From positions 1 through 59,396 of the forward strand of contig JAAXIF010000055.1 in the NCBI GenBank assembly GCA_012270485.1: DNA of 59,396 bases. Direction: 5' to 3'. The notes under the pieces are model-generated. The model saw nothing but the letters and a program-made list of their open reading frames with translations, was not told the DNA's origin and did no database searches. A program made the translations under genes and the position numbers. Source of the DNA: Sphingobacteriales bacterium. Its GTDB lineage: Bacteria > Bacteroidota > Bacteroidia > Chitinophagales > Chitinophagaceae. Positions 6,739-15,280 of this stretch are shown one piece after another (position 1 is the stretch's first letter; each line of letters begins with the position of its first letter).

Positions 6739-9249
6739 TTGATTTATTCTTTGCAACATATCGCCACCATTATTCAGGCTGAAACAAAGCCTGCTGATAA
6801 TAGAATGGTGCAATATTTATTAACCGATAGTCGCAAACTTATATTTCCGAATGCTACACTGTTCTTTGCGATCAGTGGTCCGAGAAGAAATGGACATACA
6901 TTCATTTCTGAATTGTATGATCGAGGGTTAAGATCTTTTGTGGTACAATCTTCTTTCAATGAAGCTGCTGCATATCCGGATGCTTCATTTCTGATCGTAA
7001 AAGATGTGCTCAAAGCCTTACAACAATTAGCAGCTTTTCATCGTAGTCAATTTCATATACCTATTATAGGCATTACAGGCAGTAATGGAAAAACCATTGT
7101 TAAAGAATGGCTCTATCAATTACTGAATGCAGATCAACAGATTGTGAGAAGTCCGCGTAGTTATAACTCACAAATTGGAGTTCCGTTGAGCGTATGGCAG
7201 TTACAATCTATACACACACTTGCCATTTTTGAAGCAGGTATTTCTGAGCCAAACGAGATGGATACGCTTCAGCAAATCATTCAGCCTACTATTGGTATTT
7301 GGACCAATTTAGGTACAGCACATAATGAAGGGTTTTCTGGTGAAAGAGAAAAAGCATTGGAGAAAGCGAAACTATTCAAAGAAGCAGATGTGTTGATTTT
7401 TTATCGCGATGGAATAGCTCCTCATTGTTATCCGGATACACATGATAAAGCATTCTTTAAAGACGGGATTCGCTTTTTTTCATGGAGTAGAAATGAATCT
7501 GCCGATTTAAAAATTATTAGTGAAGAGCGTACAGATCATACAACAATGATCCTGGCTTTGTATCAACAGGGTACCATCAACATTACGATACCATTCACAG
7601 ACCGTATTTCCATTGACAATGCCATTACCTGCTGGGCAACCATGTTAGCGCAGGGCTATGCATTGGAAATGATTCAAGAGAGGATGTTGTTATTACAACC
7701 CGTGGATATGCGTATGCAGTTGATCAAAGCTGTGAACAATTGTTATTTACTGAATGATAGTTACAGTAATGATATCGCTTCATTAGAGCTGGCACTTGAT
7801 TTTTTAGTGCAACAAGCCGGCAACAATAAAACAACTGTTATACTTTCCGATATTTTACAAAGTGGTATTCCTGATGATCGCTTGTATCAGATTGTATTGG
7901 AAAAGCTAAGTAGAAGAGGCGTTCAAAAATTCGTGGGTATCGGTCCGGTGATAGCCAGATATATACATGCTTTTCCACAGTCTGTTCATACAACGTCAGA
8001 TAGTATTCCCACCATTATTTGTTACCCTTCAACAGCTGATTTTTTAGAACAGGCAAATTTGAATCAGTTCAAGGATGAATACATTCTTTTAAAAGGGGCA
8101 CGGATATTTTCCTTTGAGCGAATCAGTCAGTGGTTAGAACAGAAAGTGCATCAAACGGTCATGGAAGTGAATCTTACCGCCATGATCCATAACCTGAAAG
8201 CATACCAGCATTTTTTGCAACCTAGTACCAAACTTATGGCCATGGTGAAAGCATTTAGTTATGGAAGTGGGTCTGCAGAGGTAGCACGTGTATTACAATT
8301 TCACAAGATCGATTATCTCGCAGTAGCTTATGCTGACGAGGGTGTAGAGTTACGAAGAGCAGGTATCAGTTTACCCATTATGGTGATGAATGTAGACGAG
8401 GCAGGATTTGATGCAATGGTTCAATATGATTTGGAGCCTGAGATTTATTCTTTCAATATCTACCGGTCTTTTCATACGTTTTTACAAAATCAAGGAATTC
8501 AACATTATCCTGTACATATCAAATTCAATACAGGAATGAACCGACTGGGTTTTGAAATCAATGAGGCCTATGATTTAGCCATAGAACTGAAGGAAAAAGG
8601 AACCATGGTGGTCAAATCGGTATTGAGTCATCTGGCCGGAAGTGAAAATCCGTCATTGGATGCTTTTACCGAACAACAAGTACATGGATTTATCGAAGCT
8701 TGTCAAACGTTAAGTAGTCATTTGAATTATTCTTTTAATCGTCATATTGCCAATTCAGCAGGTATATTTCGTCATCCAGCTTATCAGTTCGACATGGTTC
8801 GTTTGGGTATAGGTTTATATGGAGTAGATAGTGCAGATACCCATCAACTCGCTTTGCAACCGGTGGCTACTTTAAAATCCACAATTGCCCAGATTCGTAC
8901 CGTTGCTGCTGGAGAAACAGTAGGATATAACAGAAAGGGAATCGTTGAGCGCGAAAGCCGGATAGCCACTATTCGTATCGGTTATGCCGATGGATACAGC
9001 CGTCGTTTTGGAAATGGAATAGGACAAGTATTGGTTCGTGGTCAAAAAGCACCGGTTATTGGCAATGTTTGTATGGATATGACAATGATCGATGTAACGG
9101 ATGTGCCCGGTGTTATTGAAGGGGATGAGGTGGAGATCTTCGGTAAGCAAGTGCCCATTCAGGAACTGGCAAAAGCAGCAGGAACGATACCCTATGAGAT
9201 TATGACTTCTGTAAGTCAAAGGGTGAAAAGGGTTTATGTAGAAGAATAA
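6739..9249 (+). CDS. Bifunctional MurF-Alr: D-Ala-D-Ala-adding ligase / alanine racemase
   Basis: 836-residue fusion. The N-terminal part (to about residue 465) is UDP-MurNAc-tripeptide:D-Ala-D-Ala ligase, with the Mur-ligase P-loop GITGSNGKTIVKEW near residue 113. The C-terminal part (from about 472) is a PLP-dependent alanine racemase starting MEVNLTAMIHNLKAY, with the PLP lysine K504 in AMVKAFSYGSG and the catalytic tyrosine region in VGYNRKG. It thus couples D-alanine supply to its use in peptidoglycan precursor synthesis. The fusion is common in Bacteroidota. The start codon is TTG; no ATG lies close enough to the conserved N-terminus. Confidence 0.93.
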   Translation: MIYSLQHIATIIQAETKPADNRMVQYLLTDSRKLIFPNATLFFAISGPRRNGHTFISELYDRGLRSFVVQSSFNEAAAYPDASFLIVKDVLKALQQLAAFHRSQFHIPIIGITGSNGKTIVKEWLYQLLNADQQIVRSPRSYNSQIGVPLSVWQLQSIHTLAIFEAGISEPNEMDTLQQIIQPTIGIWTNLGTAHNEGFSGEREKALEKAKLFKEADVLIFYRDGIAPHCYPDTHDKAFFKDGIRFFSWSRNESADLKIISEERTDHTTMILALYQQGTINITIPFTDRISIDNAITCWATMLAQGYALEMIQERMLLLQPVDMRMQLIKAVNNCYLLNDSYSNDIASLELALDFLVQQAGNNKTTVILSDILQSGIPDDRLYQIVLEKLSRRGVQKFVGIGPVIARYIHAFPQSVHTTSDSIPTIICYPSTADFLEQANLNQFKDEYILLKGARIFSFERISQWLEQKVHQTVMEVNLTAMIHNLKAYQHFLQPSTKLMAMVKAFSYGSGSAEVARVLQFHKIDYLAVAYADEGVELRRAGISLPIMVMNVDEAGFDAMVQYDLEPEIYSFNIYRSFHTFLQNQGIQHYPVHIKFNTGMNRLGFEINEAYDLAIELKEKGTMVVKSVLSHLAGSENPSLDAFTEQQVHGFIEACQTLSSHLNYSFNRHIANSAGIFRHPAYQFDMVRLGIGLYGVDSADTHQLALQPVATLKSTIAQIRTVAAGETVGYNRKGIVERESRIATIRIGYADGYSRRFGNGIGQVLVRGQKAPVIGNVCMDMTMIDVTDVPGVIEGDEVEIFGKQVPIQELAKAAGTIPYEIMTSVSQRVKRVYVEE

Positions 9250-9280
9250 GCCTTTAACCTTTTTGGAATAACCCAAGCCC

Positions 9281-9288
9281 TATCTTTG
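9281..9288 (+). promoter_or_regulatory. Candidate -7 box for lspA
   Basis: TATCTTTG (TAnnTTTG) lies 23 bases before the GTG start of lspA; a TTTG at 9262-9265 could be a -33 element, although the 15-base spacer is short. Confidence 0.45.
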
Positions 9289-9311
9289 TTGCCAGATAAA
9301 AACTACTAGCA

Positions 9312-9989
9312 GTGAAAGCGAAGCATTTGATTTTTTTGATACTTGCCATTATCGTTGCCGATCAGGCATTGAAATTCTATATCAAACTGACTTATTATGC
9401 CGGTGAAGAACACAATATGATAGGCAATTGGTTCCGTTTGCATTTTGTGGAAAATGAAGGTATGGCCTGGGGATGGAAATTTGGAGGGGGTATCGGGAAA
9501 ATAGCGCTTACCTTGTTTCGTTTGGTAGCGGTGATTTGGGGTACTTTTTTACTACATGATTTTCTGAAGAAAAAATATCATCGCGGATTTATGATCTGCG
9601 CGGGATTGATTTACGCCGGAGCATTGGGGAATTTGATCGATAGTTTATTTTATGGATTGATTTTTGAACAAAGCAACCCCTTTACACAAAATGTAGCAAC
9701 CCTATTTCCGGATGGAGGTGGTTATGCAGGTTTATTTTATGGTAAGGTGGTAGATATGTTTTACTTTCCCATCATTACCAATGCAAAGTACCCGGCATGG
9801 ATACCTTTTGTAGGAGGAGATGATTTTGAATTCTTCAGACCCGTATTCAACCTTGCTGATGCAGCCATTTCTTCAGGTGTGATTGCGATCTTGATTTTTC
9901 AAAAGAAATTCTTTAAAACAGTGGAAGAAGAGAAACATGCCACTGTAGAAACAGATTCTGTAGTGAATGATAAGACACAGATATTTTGA
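9312..9989 (+). CDS. lspA: Lipoprotein signal peptidase (SPase II)
   Basis: Aspartyl membrane protease that removes signal peptides from prolipoproteins. 225 residues with four hydrophobic helices. The catalytic aspartates are seen in GALGNLIDSLFYG and FNLADAAISSG, and VADQALKFYIKL is the conserved first-helix motif. It is longer than E. coli LspA (164) because of an insert between the catalytic motifs, which is usual in Bacteroidota. The start codon is GTG. Substrates in this window include the lipoproteins at 10059, 30213, 52695 and 56235. Confidence 0.93.
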   Translation: MKAKHLIFLILAIIVADQALKFYIKLTYYAGEEHNMIGNWFRLHFVENEGMAWGWKFGGGIGKIALTLFRLVAVIWGTFLLHDFLKKKYHRGFMICAGLIYAGALGNLIDSLFYGLIFEQSNPFTQNVATLFPDGGGYAGLFYGKVVDMFYFPIITNAKYPAWIPFVGGDDFEFFRPVFNLADAAISSGVIAILIFQKKFFKTVEEEKHATVETDSVVNDKTQIF

Positions 9990-10006
9990 TTACAACATAG
10001 TCATAG

Positions 10007-10052
10007 CTATAAATAAGAATGCCGCTGTTTTCAGCGGCATTCTTATTTATAG
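10007..10052. terminator. Bidirectional terminator hairpin
   Basis: A perfect 21-bp inverted repeat (10007-10027 with 10032-10052) closes a 4-base TTTT loop. The stem is GC-rich at the tip and A/T-rich at the base, so each strand ends in a U-rich run. It lies between the convergent lspA and lipoprotein genes. Confidence 0.9.
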
Positions 10053-10058
10053 TAAGTA

Positions 10059-11096
10059 TTAGAATATTTGTTTCCTTTTTAAACTAACTGCTTGACTGGT
10101 AGTAGAAGAGGTAGGAATCACCTGATCGATCATACCAACACCTTTTGCATAATAAGTATTGCCTTCAATTACGGTAGTGAAAGTATTGGTGCCATCTTTT
10201 TTAAATTGAATACTCCTTTTCACATTGATGACATCATTATACGTAGTTCCGAATATTGCATAGGTAATGCCTTTGCCAACGATGGTAAAGACCGCTTTAC
10301 TGATACCGACATCATTACCAATTTTCACTTTACCGTATTCCGGACTTTCCCAAGAAGTTCCCTGTGCCACATTATCCTTCAAGAATGGATAGGAGATGAA
10401 TGTGGAAGGAATAGAATCAAAAATAAAGAGGTAATCAAAGTCTACAGTGCTGTAAGCATAATAATTACCGGCATTGTCTTTACTGAAATAATAAGCTTCG
10501 CCTAAAGGATCGGTGCTGTATTGTCTGAATACTTTATTATCAGCAAAAATGGTTTGATTTGTTGCTACAACCCTGAACGTATCTAGTGTTCCCAATTTAG
10601 GAAGATATTCATAAGTCCAGTTAGAATTCAGTGTGGTAGGGAAATAATCATTACTGGTTCCGCCGCCGCTACCGCCTGTGGTACTGCTGATTACAGAGAA
10701 TGCACAAAAACTATTATTAAAAGTCAATACAAAATCTGCTCGATTGGGAAGAATGGGTTTGCCATTTCCTTTTAATTTAACAGTAGTGGGTCCGGTAGTG
10801 AGGGCAAAGCCTGAATCAATAAACCACATACCGTTTACAGTATCACTATAAATCTTGTACTTTCCTTGCAATGTGAAGTTCACTTTGATAACGATATAAT
10901 TGCTATCACCGAGCGGTTGATCAATCACATATTCACCACGCACATCTGCATCTTTACAATTGCCTGAACTATCGGTAAGAGAACCTTGTGCTGCACCCTT
11001 TAATCCTTCACCTTCTACGCTGAGTTCTTTTTGACACGATACGACAAATAATACCGTGCAAATGGTTAAGATCCATTGTATTGTGAGCTTCTTCAT
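10059..11096 (-). CDS. Putative lipoprotein of unknown function
   Basis: 345 residues. A type II signal peptide with lipobox VVSC gives an acylated Cys near residue 21, followed by QKELSVEG. Two regions can be seen: a beta-rich N-terminal part (about 40-140) and, after a linker rich in Gly/Ser/Thr (about 139-150), a second beta-rich domain beginning FPTTLNSNWTYEYL, a motif often seen in secreted Bacteroidota proteins of unknown role. No catalytic residues are recognised. It is convergent with lspA and separated by a strong hairpin. Confidence 0.75.
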   Translation of the reverse strand: MKKLTIQWILTICTVLFVVSCQKELSVEGEGLKGAAQGSLTDSSGNCKDADVRGEYVIDQPLGDSNYIVIKVNFTLQGKYKIYSDTVNGMWFIDSGFALTTGPTTVKLKGNGKPILPNRADFVLTFNNSFCAFSVISSTTGGSGGGTSNDYFPTTLNSNWTYEYLPKLGTLDTFRVVATNQTIFADNKVFRQYSTDPLGEAYYFSKDNAGNYYAYSTVDFDYLFIFDSIPSTFISYPFLKDNVAQGTSWESPEYGKVKIGNDVGISKAVFTIVGKGITYAIFGTTYNDVINVKRSIQFKKDGTNTFTTVIEGNTYYAKGVGMIDQVIPTSSTTSQAVSLKRKQIF

Positions 11097-11132
11097 AATT
11101 CCTCTTCTTTGGTATACTATTATAGACTAAAA

Positions 11133-12128
11133 TTAAGCCAATAACGCAGCCTGATCCTTCAAATTACTATTTTTTACTAATTGGAGTACATTATTTAACG
11201 TAGTAATGGCAATTTGTGATAAGGCTTCATCGGTGAAAAAGGCCTGGTGAGCGGTGATCAATACATTCGGAAAACTCATGAGTCGCTGGATATCGTCGTC
11301 CTGAATAATATTGGCAGATAAGTCTCTGAAAAACAACTTTTCTTCCTGCTCATATACATCAATACCCAAAGCCCCAATTTGCCCTTTTTTTAAAGCTCTG
11401 ATGACCGATTTGGTATCGATTAAACCACCCCTTCCGGTATTGATCAGCATAGCACCGGGTTTTACATAGGTAAGGGTATCATCTTGTATCAAATGTCGGG
11501 TTTGTTCATTCAGTGGACAATGAAGGGAGATGATATCCGAGTTCAATACTTCCATTAATGGGTGATAAGTAACCCCAAGGGATTCCATTTCCTTATTCGC
11601 AATAAGATCGAAAGCTTTTACCCGACAACCAAATCCAAGCATGATCATGCAAAATGCCTGTCCGATATTACCGGTGCCTACTACCCCTATGGTTTTTCCG
11701 TGCAGATTAAAACCCAATAATCCATTCAATGAAAAATTCTGTTCTCTGACCCGATTATATGCTTTATGTGTTTTGCGGTTGAGCGTGAGGATCATGGCAA
11801 CGGCATGTTCGGCTACTGCTTCCGGAGAATATGCCGGTACGCGACAAACCCGGATGCCATTTTCACGTGCACTAACCAGATCCACATTATTAAAACCTGC
11901 GCAACGAAGAGCAATGACTTTTACACCTAATTCGGCCAATTGTTGAATCACAGCAGTTGTTATTTGATCATTCACAAATACACAAACTGCTATTGCATTT
12001 TTTGCCATTACAGCGGTATGCTCGTTGAGCGCAACATCTAAAAAATGTAGTTCAAAACCGGTGGAATCATTGAACTTTTCAAAGAAGCTACGATCATAGG
12101 GCTGTGATGAAAAAAAAGTGATTTTCAT
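11133..12128 (-). CDS. ldhA: D-lactate dehydrogenase (2-hydroxyacid dehydrogenase family)
   Basis: NADH-dependent reduction of pyruvate to D-lactate. 331 residues from the ATG at 12128; the open frame extends 17 codons upstream, but MKITFFSSQPYDRSFF is the family N-terminus. The dinucleotide-binding motif GVVGTGNIGQ, the catalytic Arg in NTGRGGLID, the Glu in DVYEQEE and the His in ITAHQAFFT are all present. The YEQE... region and the length resemble LdhA-type D-LDH rather than phosphoglycerate dehydrogenase. It follows the response-regulator gene on the same strand, separated by a hairpin. Confidence 0.88.
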   Translation of the reverse strand: MKITFFSSQPYDRSFFEKFNDSTGFELHFLDVALNEHTAVMAKNAIAVCVFVNDQITTAVIQQLAELGVKVIALRCAGFNNVDLVSARENGIRVCRVPAYSPEAVAEHAVAMILTLNRKTHKAYNRVREQNFSLNGLLGFNLHGKTIGVVGTGNIGQAFCMIMLGFGCRVKAFDLIANKEMESLGVTYHPLMEVLNSDIISLHCPLNEQTRHLIQDDTLTYVKPGAMLINTGRGGLIDTKSVIRALKKGQIGALGIDVYEQEEKLFFRDLSANIIQDDDIQRLMSFPNVLITAHQAFFTDEALSQIAITTLNNVLQLVKNSNLKDQAALLA

Positions 12129-12170
12129 ACCTGAAAGGTACAAAGTAAATAGAGGAAATGCAGCACATAA

Positions 12171-12201
12171 GAAAGCCATCCGCCTAAGGTGGATGGCTTT
12201 C
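12171..12201 (-). terminator. Hairpin between response regulator and ldhA
   Basis: GAAAGCCATCC and GGATGGCTTTC pair around a GCCTAAGGT core. It follows the stop codon of the regulator gene by about 22 bases and is followed by a short U-rich stretch on the minus strand. The core resembles the element TCCGCCTAAGGCGGA at 1829-1843. Confidence 0.7.
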
Positions 12202-12223
12202 TTATTAATATTGATGGAAGCGA

Positions 12224-12922
12224 TTAAGGCGCTACCAATCTAAAACCATTGCCGTGTATATTCACGATTTCAATATCTCCATCCTCTTTCAGGTATTTAC
12301 GAAGTTTGGCGATATACACATCCATACTTCTTCCGTTGAAATAGGTATCACTACCCCAGATTTTTTTGAGTGCACGTTCGCGTGGTAAAAGATCATTCTT
12401 GTGCTCTGCCAGCATTTTCAATAACTCATTTTCTTTGGGGGATAATGTTTGTGTACTATCACCATTTTTGAGTTCACGTAGCTTGGGATTGAAATGGTAT
12501 TTACCCAGATCGAATTCTATATTATCATTACCCTTATTCTCCTCCTCATTTCTTTTCAAGATGGCTTTGATCTTGAGTAATAAAACTTCGCTATCAAAGG
12601 GCTTGGTGATATAGTCATCAGCTCCCAGTTTATATCCTTGGATCAAATCTTCTTTCATGGTCTTTGCGCTCAGGAAGAACAAGGGGATATCAGGATCCAC
12701 ATCGCGGATCTCTTCCGCCAATGTAAAACCATCCATATTGGGCATCATCACATCCAATAAACAGATATCATATTTTTCACGCTGAAAAGCAGCCAAACCT
12801 AAACGGCCATCTCTTTCCAGTGTAACATCATAATCATTGATTTCGAGATAGTTCTTTAATACCATTCCAAGGTTCGTATCATCTTCGCACAAAAGAATCT
12901 TGTACTTTTTCTTGTCTTCCAT
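12224..12922 (-). CDS. OmpR-family response regulator
   Basis: 232 residues: an N-terminal receiver domain (about 7-120) with phospho-acceptor Asp in CLLDVMMPNMDGF and the switch Lys in DYITKPF, then a C-terminal winged helix (about 137-230) with the recognition-helix region RSMDVYIAKLRKYL. It resembles the RprY group of Bacteroidota. No sensor kinase gene is adjacent, so it is an orphan here and its partner is unknown. Confidence 0.9.
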   Translation of the reverse strand: MEDKKKYKILLCEDDTNLGMVLKNYLEINDYDVTLERDGRLGLAAFQREKYDICLLDVMMPNMDGFTLAEEIRDVDPDIPLFFLSAKTMKEDLIQGYKLGADDYITKPFDSEVLLLKIKAILKRNEEENKGNDNIEFDLGKYHFNPKLRELKNGDSTQTLSPKENELLKMLAEHKNDLLPRERALKKIWGSDTYFNGRSMDVYIAKLRKYLKEDGDIEIVNIHGNGFRLVAP

Positions 12923-13035
12923 AATTGTAAAATTTGTGTGAAATAAAGATAATTCAACAAGTGCATGAATCCTACTGTGTGCAATCTTTTGTTAAAAAGA
13001 ATAATAACATGCAGCTTTTTCACTGTTAGACGAAC

Positions 13036-13983
13036 TTATCGCTGTTTTTGGAAACGCTTATCTGTTAAGGTTTTCAAAAAAGCAACCAAGTCTGCTTTTT
13101 CCTGTTTGCTCAGACTTAATGGCTCGGCGAGTGTACTGTTAATATTGATAGGACTCAATACAAAAGCTCCGGGGTTATTGTAATATTCTACCACTTCTTC
13201 TAAAGTCTGAAACATGCCATTATGCATATAAGGAGCAGTGAGGGCGATATTTCTTAAGCCAGGGGTTTTAAATTTTCCCAAGTCTTCTTTTTTCCGAGTG
13301 ATCAGGTAACGCCCTGAATCATTCAGCGCATAACCATCAAAGAGCCCGATATTCTTAAACTGATCATCCGTAAAATCGGGTCCACGATGACAATCAAAAC
13401 ATTTGGTTTTATCACTGATGAATAATTTCCTTCCTCTTTCTTCCGATTCTGTAAATGCAATCAGGTCATCCATATAGGCATCAAATCGACTACTATCTGT
13501 TTCGAGTGTACGTTCAAAGGCAGCGAATGCAGCACCGAGATTTTTGCTATTGGGTAAGGCTTTAAAAATTCGCAAGAAGAGCTTTCGGTATTCGCTACTG
13601 GCATTCAATCTGGCGACTGCTTCTTGAATGGGTAGTCCCATTTCATCCGGATGAGCAATAGGCATCAGGGCCTGTTGTTCCAATGATGCAGCTCTTCCAT
13701 CCCAGAAAAAATAAGGACGGTTTTTCATGTTGAGCACAGAAGGCGTATTTCTGGTGGTGGCGCGTCCTTCAATGCCTTTGCTAAAAGCTACCGTATCTGA
13801 AAAACCAAATTCCGGTAGATGACAGCTGGCACAACTGATGGTATTGTTTTTGGAGAGAATTTTATCATTGAATAGCTTTTTACCAAGCGCAGCTTTTGTA
13901 GTGATAGGTGCCGGAGCGATGAAAGCAGTAATAGCAGCAATACCTCCAATCAACAAAACAATGAATCCGGCTGTTCTTTTCAT
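13036..13983 (-). CDS. Di-haem cytochrome c peroxidase (CcpA/MauG family)
   Basis: 315 residues from the ATG at 13983, where MKRTAGFIVLLIGGIAAITA is a signal peptide; the longer open frame adds 11 implausible residues. Two CxxCH haem-attachment sites are present (ISCASCHLPE and TKCFDCHRGP), as in bacterial cytochrome c peroxidases that reduce hydrogen peroxide in the periplasm. The N-terminal region FFWDGRAASLEQQALMPI and the C-terminal TPGLRNIALTAPYMHNG are family hallmarks. No dedicated electron donor is adjacent. It is divergent from the GroES-like gene. Confidence 0.88.
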   Translation of the reverse strand: MKRTAGFIVLLIGGIAAITAFIAPAPITTKAALGKKLFNDKILSKNNTISCASCHLPEFGFSDTVAFSKGIEGRATTRNTPSVLNMKNRPYFFWDGRAASLEQQALMPIAHPDEMGLPIQEAVARLNASSEYRKLFLRIFKALPNSKNLGAAFAAFERTLETDSSRFDAYMDDLIAFTESEERGRKLFISDKTKCFDCHRGPDFTDDQFKNIGLFDGYALNDSGRYLITRKKEDLGKFKTPGLRNIALTAPYMHNGMFQTLEEVVEYYNNPGAFVLSPININSTLAEPLSLSKQEKADLVAFLKTLTDKRFQKQR

Positions 13984-14062
13984 AATGTAAAAATAGTTCA
14001 CAATCAGATTGTCCATTTCTGATTTATTTTTGCGGCATCATAACCGAATAAAATCATCGTAT

Positions 14063-14434
14063 ATGTTGTTAACATCTGATAATAAGTGGAAAAAGCTGAT
14101 TGTGATTGGAGATCGGGTATTGGTACGTCCGTCAAAACCGGATGAACAAACAGCCAGTGGCTTATACCTGCCACCCGGTGTTCAGGAAAGGGAAAAAGTA
14201 CAGCAAGGGTATATCATCAAAACAGGTCCGGGTTATGCTATTCCCATGCCTGTTGATGATGAGCCTTGGAAAACAGAAGATGAACAAGTAAAATATGTGC
14301 CCTTACAAGCCAGAGAAGGCGACCTTGCCATATTCTTACTCAGTGGTGCTACAGAAGTGATGTACGAAAATGAAAAATACTTCATCGTTCCCCAGAGTGC
14401 GATTTTGATGTTGGAGCGGGAGGAGGAGCTGTAG
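14063..14434 (+). CDS. GroES-like (Cpn10-fold) protein
   Basis: 123 residues from the ATG at 14063. VIGDRVLVRPSKPDEQTASGLYLP is the first Cpn10 strand-loop region (quoted in two overlapping parts in the family model), followed by an insertion around residues 70-90 and ending GATEVMYENEKYFIVPQSAI. It is longer than a typical 95-residue GroES and has no GroEL partner next to it, so it is probably a paralogue rather than the main co-chaperonin. Its TAG stop codon is the first three bases of a heptad repeat array. Confidence 0.75.
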   Translation: MLLTSDNKWKKLIVIGDRVLVRPSKPDEQTASGLYLPPGVQEREKVQQGYIIKTGPGYAIPMPVDDEPWKTEDEQVKYVPLQAREGDLAIFLLSGATEVMYENEKYFIVPQSAILMLEREEEL

Positions 14435-14466
14435 TCGATAGTCCATAGACCATCGACTATGGTCTA
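14432..14466. repeat. Heptad array, family A, between convergent genes
   Basis: Five gapless units: TAGTCGA, TAGTCCA, TAGACCA, TCGACTA, TGGTCTA. The first three bases are the stop codon of the GroES-like gene, and CTA at 14457-14459 is the antisense stop codon of the HTH gene. Units 14437-14448 and 14457-14468 form an imperfect hairpin, so it may also end transcription from both sides. Confidence 0.85.
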
Positions 14467-14693
14467 TCAAACAATTTCCTATACCCCTCTTCATCCATAT
14501 ACTCCAAAATATCTCCCGGCTGACAATCTAGAATACGGCATATTTCTTCCAAGGTGGAGAAGCGGATGGCTTTGGCTCTGCCGCTTTTCAGGATGCTCAT
14601 GTTGGCAATGGTAATACCTACGCGCTCACTGAGTTCGGTCAGACTCATTTTTCGTCTGGCAAGCATGATATCTAAGTTTACAACAATGGGCAT
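14457..14693 (-). CDS. Small XRE/Cro-type HTH regulator (YozG-like)
   Basis: 78 residues made almost entirely of one helix-turn-helix: LARRKMSLTELSERVGITIANMSILK (helices 1-3) and CRILDCQPGDILEYM, typical of small Cro/C1 regulators often paired with DUF2975 membrane proteins. Its ATG overlaps the TGA of the upstream DUF2975 gene by one base (TGATG), indicating translational coupling. Its own TAG stop lies inside the heptad array. Confidence 0.85.
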   Translation of the reverse strand: MPIVVNLDIMLARRKMSLTELSERVGITIANMSILKSGRAKAIRFSTLEEICRILDCQPGDILEYMDEEGYRKLFDRP

Positions 14694-15262
14694 CAGATGG
14701 TAAGGTCTTGTTCGGTTTTTAATTTATAGGCTTCGGTGTAAACGGCGCTAAATACCAAAAGAATAACACCTACAATGGTATCCGGTAATATGGCAGCTTC
14801 ATTTCTTAGCAGTATAAACTCACCATTGGTTCTTGTTAGCACCTCATCCTTTAAATAATATCGCTGTAAAATATCACAAATCGTAGAGAACAGAAATATG
14901 GCTCCACCGAGAGAAATATAATTACCAATTTTTTTATGATAGGTATTCGACCGTTGTAAAGTTTGAATGATGAGTAATACCAAGAAAGCCAATAAGCTCA
15001 TGGCTAACGCATCTGTGGTATCATTCGATAAAAGCGCTCTTTTCCACCAGGGGAGATCGTTGATAATTAAATCTCCTTTAAAGTAAAGCACCGATCCCTC
15101 AAATTTTTTTATGGGTTCTTTACTCAAAGTGCTTTCCGGATTGGGGGCTACTTTGAGATTAAACAGTTTATCATTTAAAATTTCAATACCGGCAACAACT
15201 GTTATAATATGAATCACCGATAACACTAACATGATCCATGCAATGATTTTATAACGTTTCAT
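14693..15262 (-). CDS. DUF2975-like membrane protein
   Basis: 189 residues with four hydrophobic segments (about 7-29, 84-104, 116-134, 155-174). The order of helices and the C-terminal YKLKTEQDLTI match the next gene, which ends YQLQQEQELTI, so the two are paralogues. The family commonly accompanies a small Cro-type regulator, as here, with stop-start overlap. Function of the family is not established; a membrane partner that influences the regulator is an inference. Confidence 0.7.
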   Translation of the reverse strand: MKRYKIIAWIMLVLSVIHIITVVAGIEILNDKLFNLKVAPNPESTLSKEPIKKFEGSVLYFKGDLIINDLPWWKRALLSNDTTDALAMSLLAFLVLLIIQTLQRSNTYHKKIGNYISLGGAIFLFSTICDILQRYYLKDEVLTRTNGEFILLRNEAAILPDTIVGVILLVFSAVYTEAYKLKTEQDLTI

Positions 15263-15280
15263 AATTAATTGATTTGTATA

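Noticed and set aside
6739..9249. MurF-Alr and LpxC-FabZ fusions as novelties
   Set aside because: Both fusions are well-established features of Bacteroidota.
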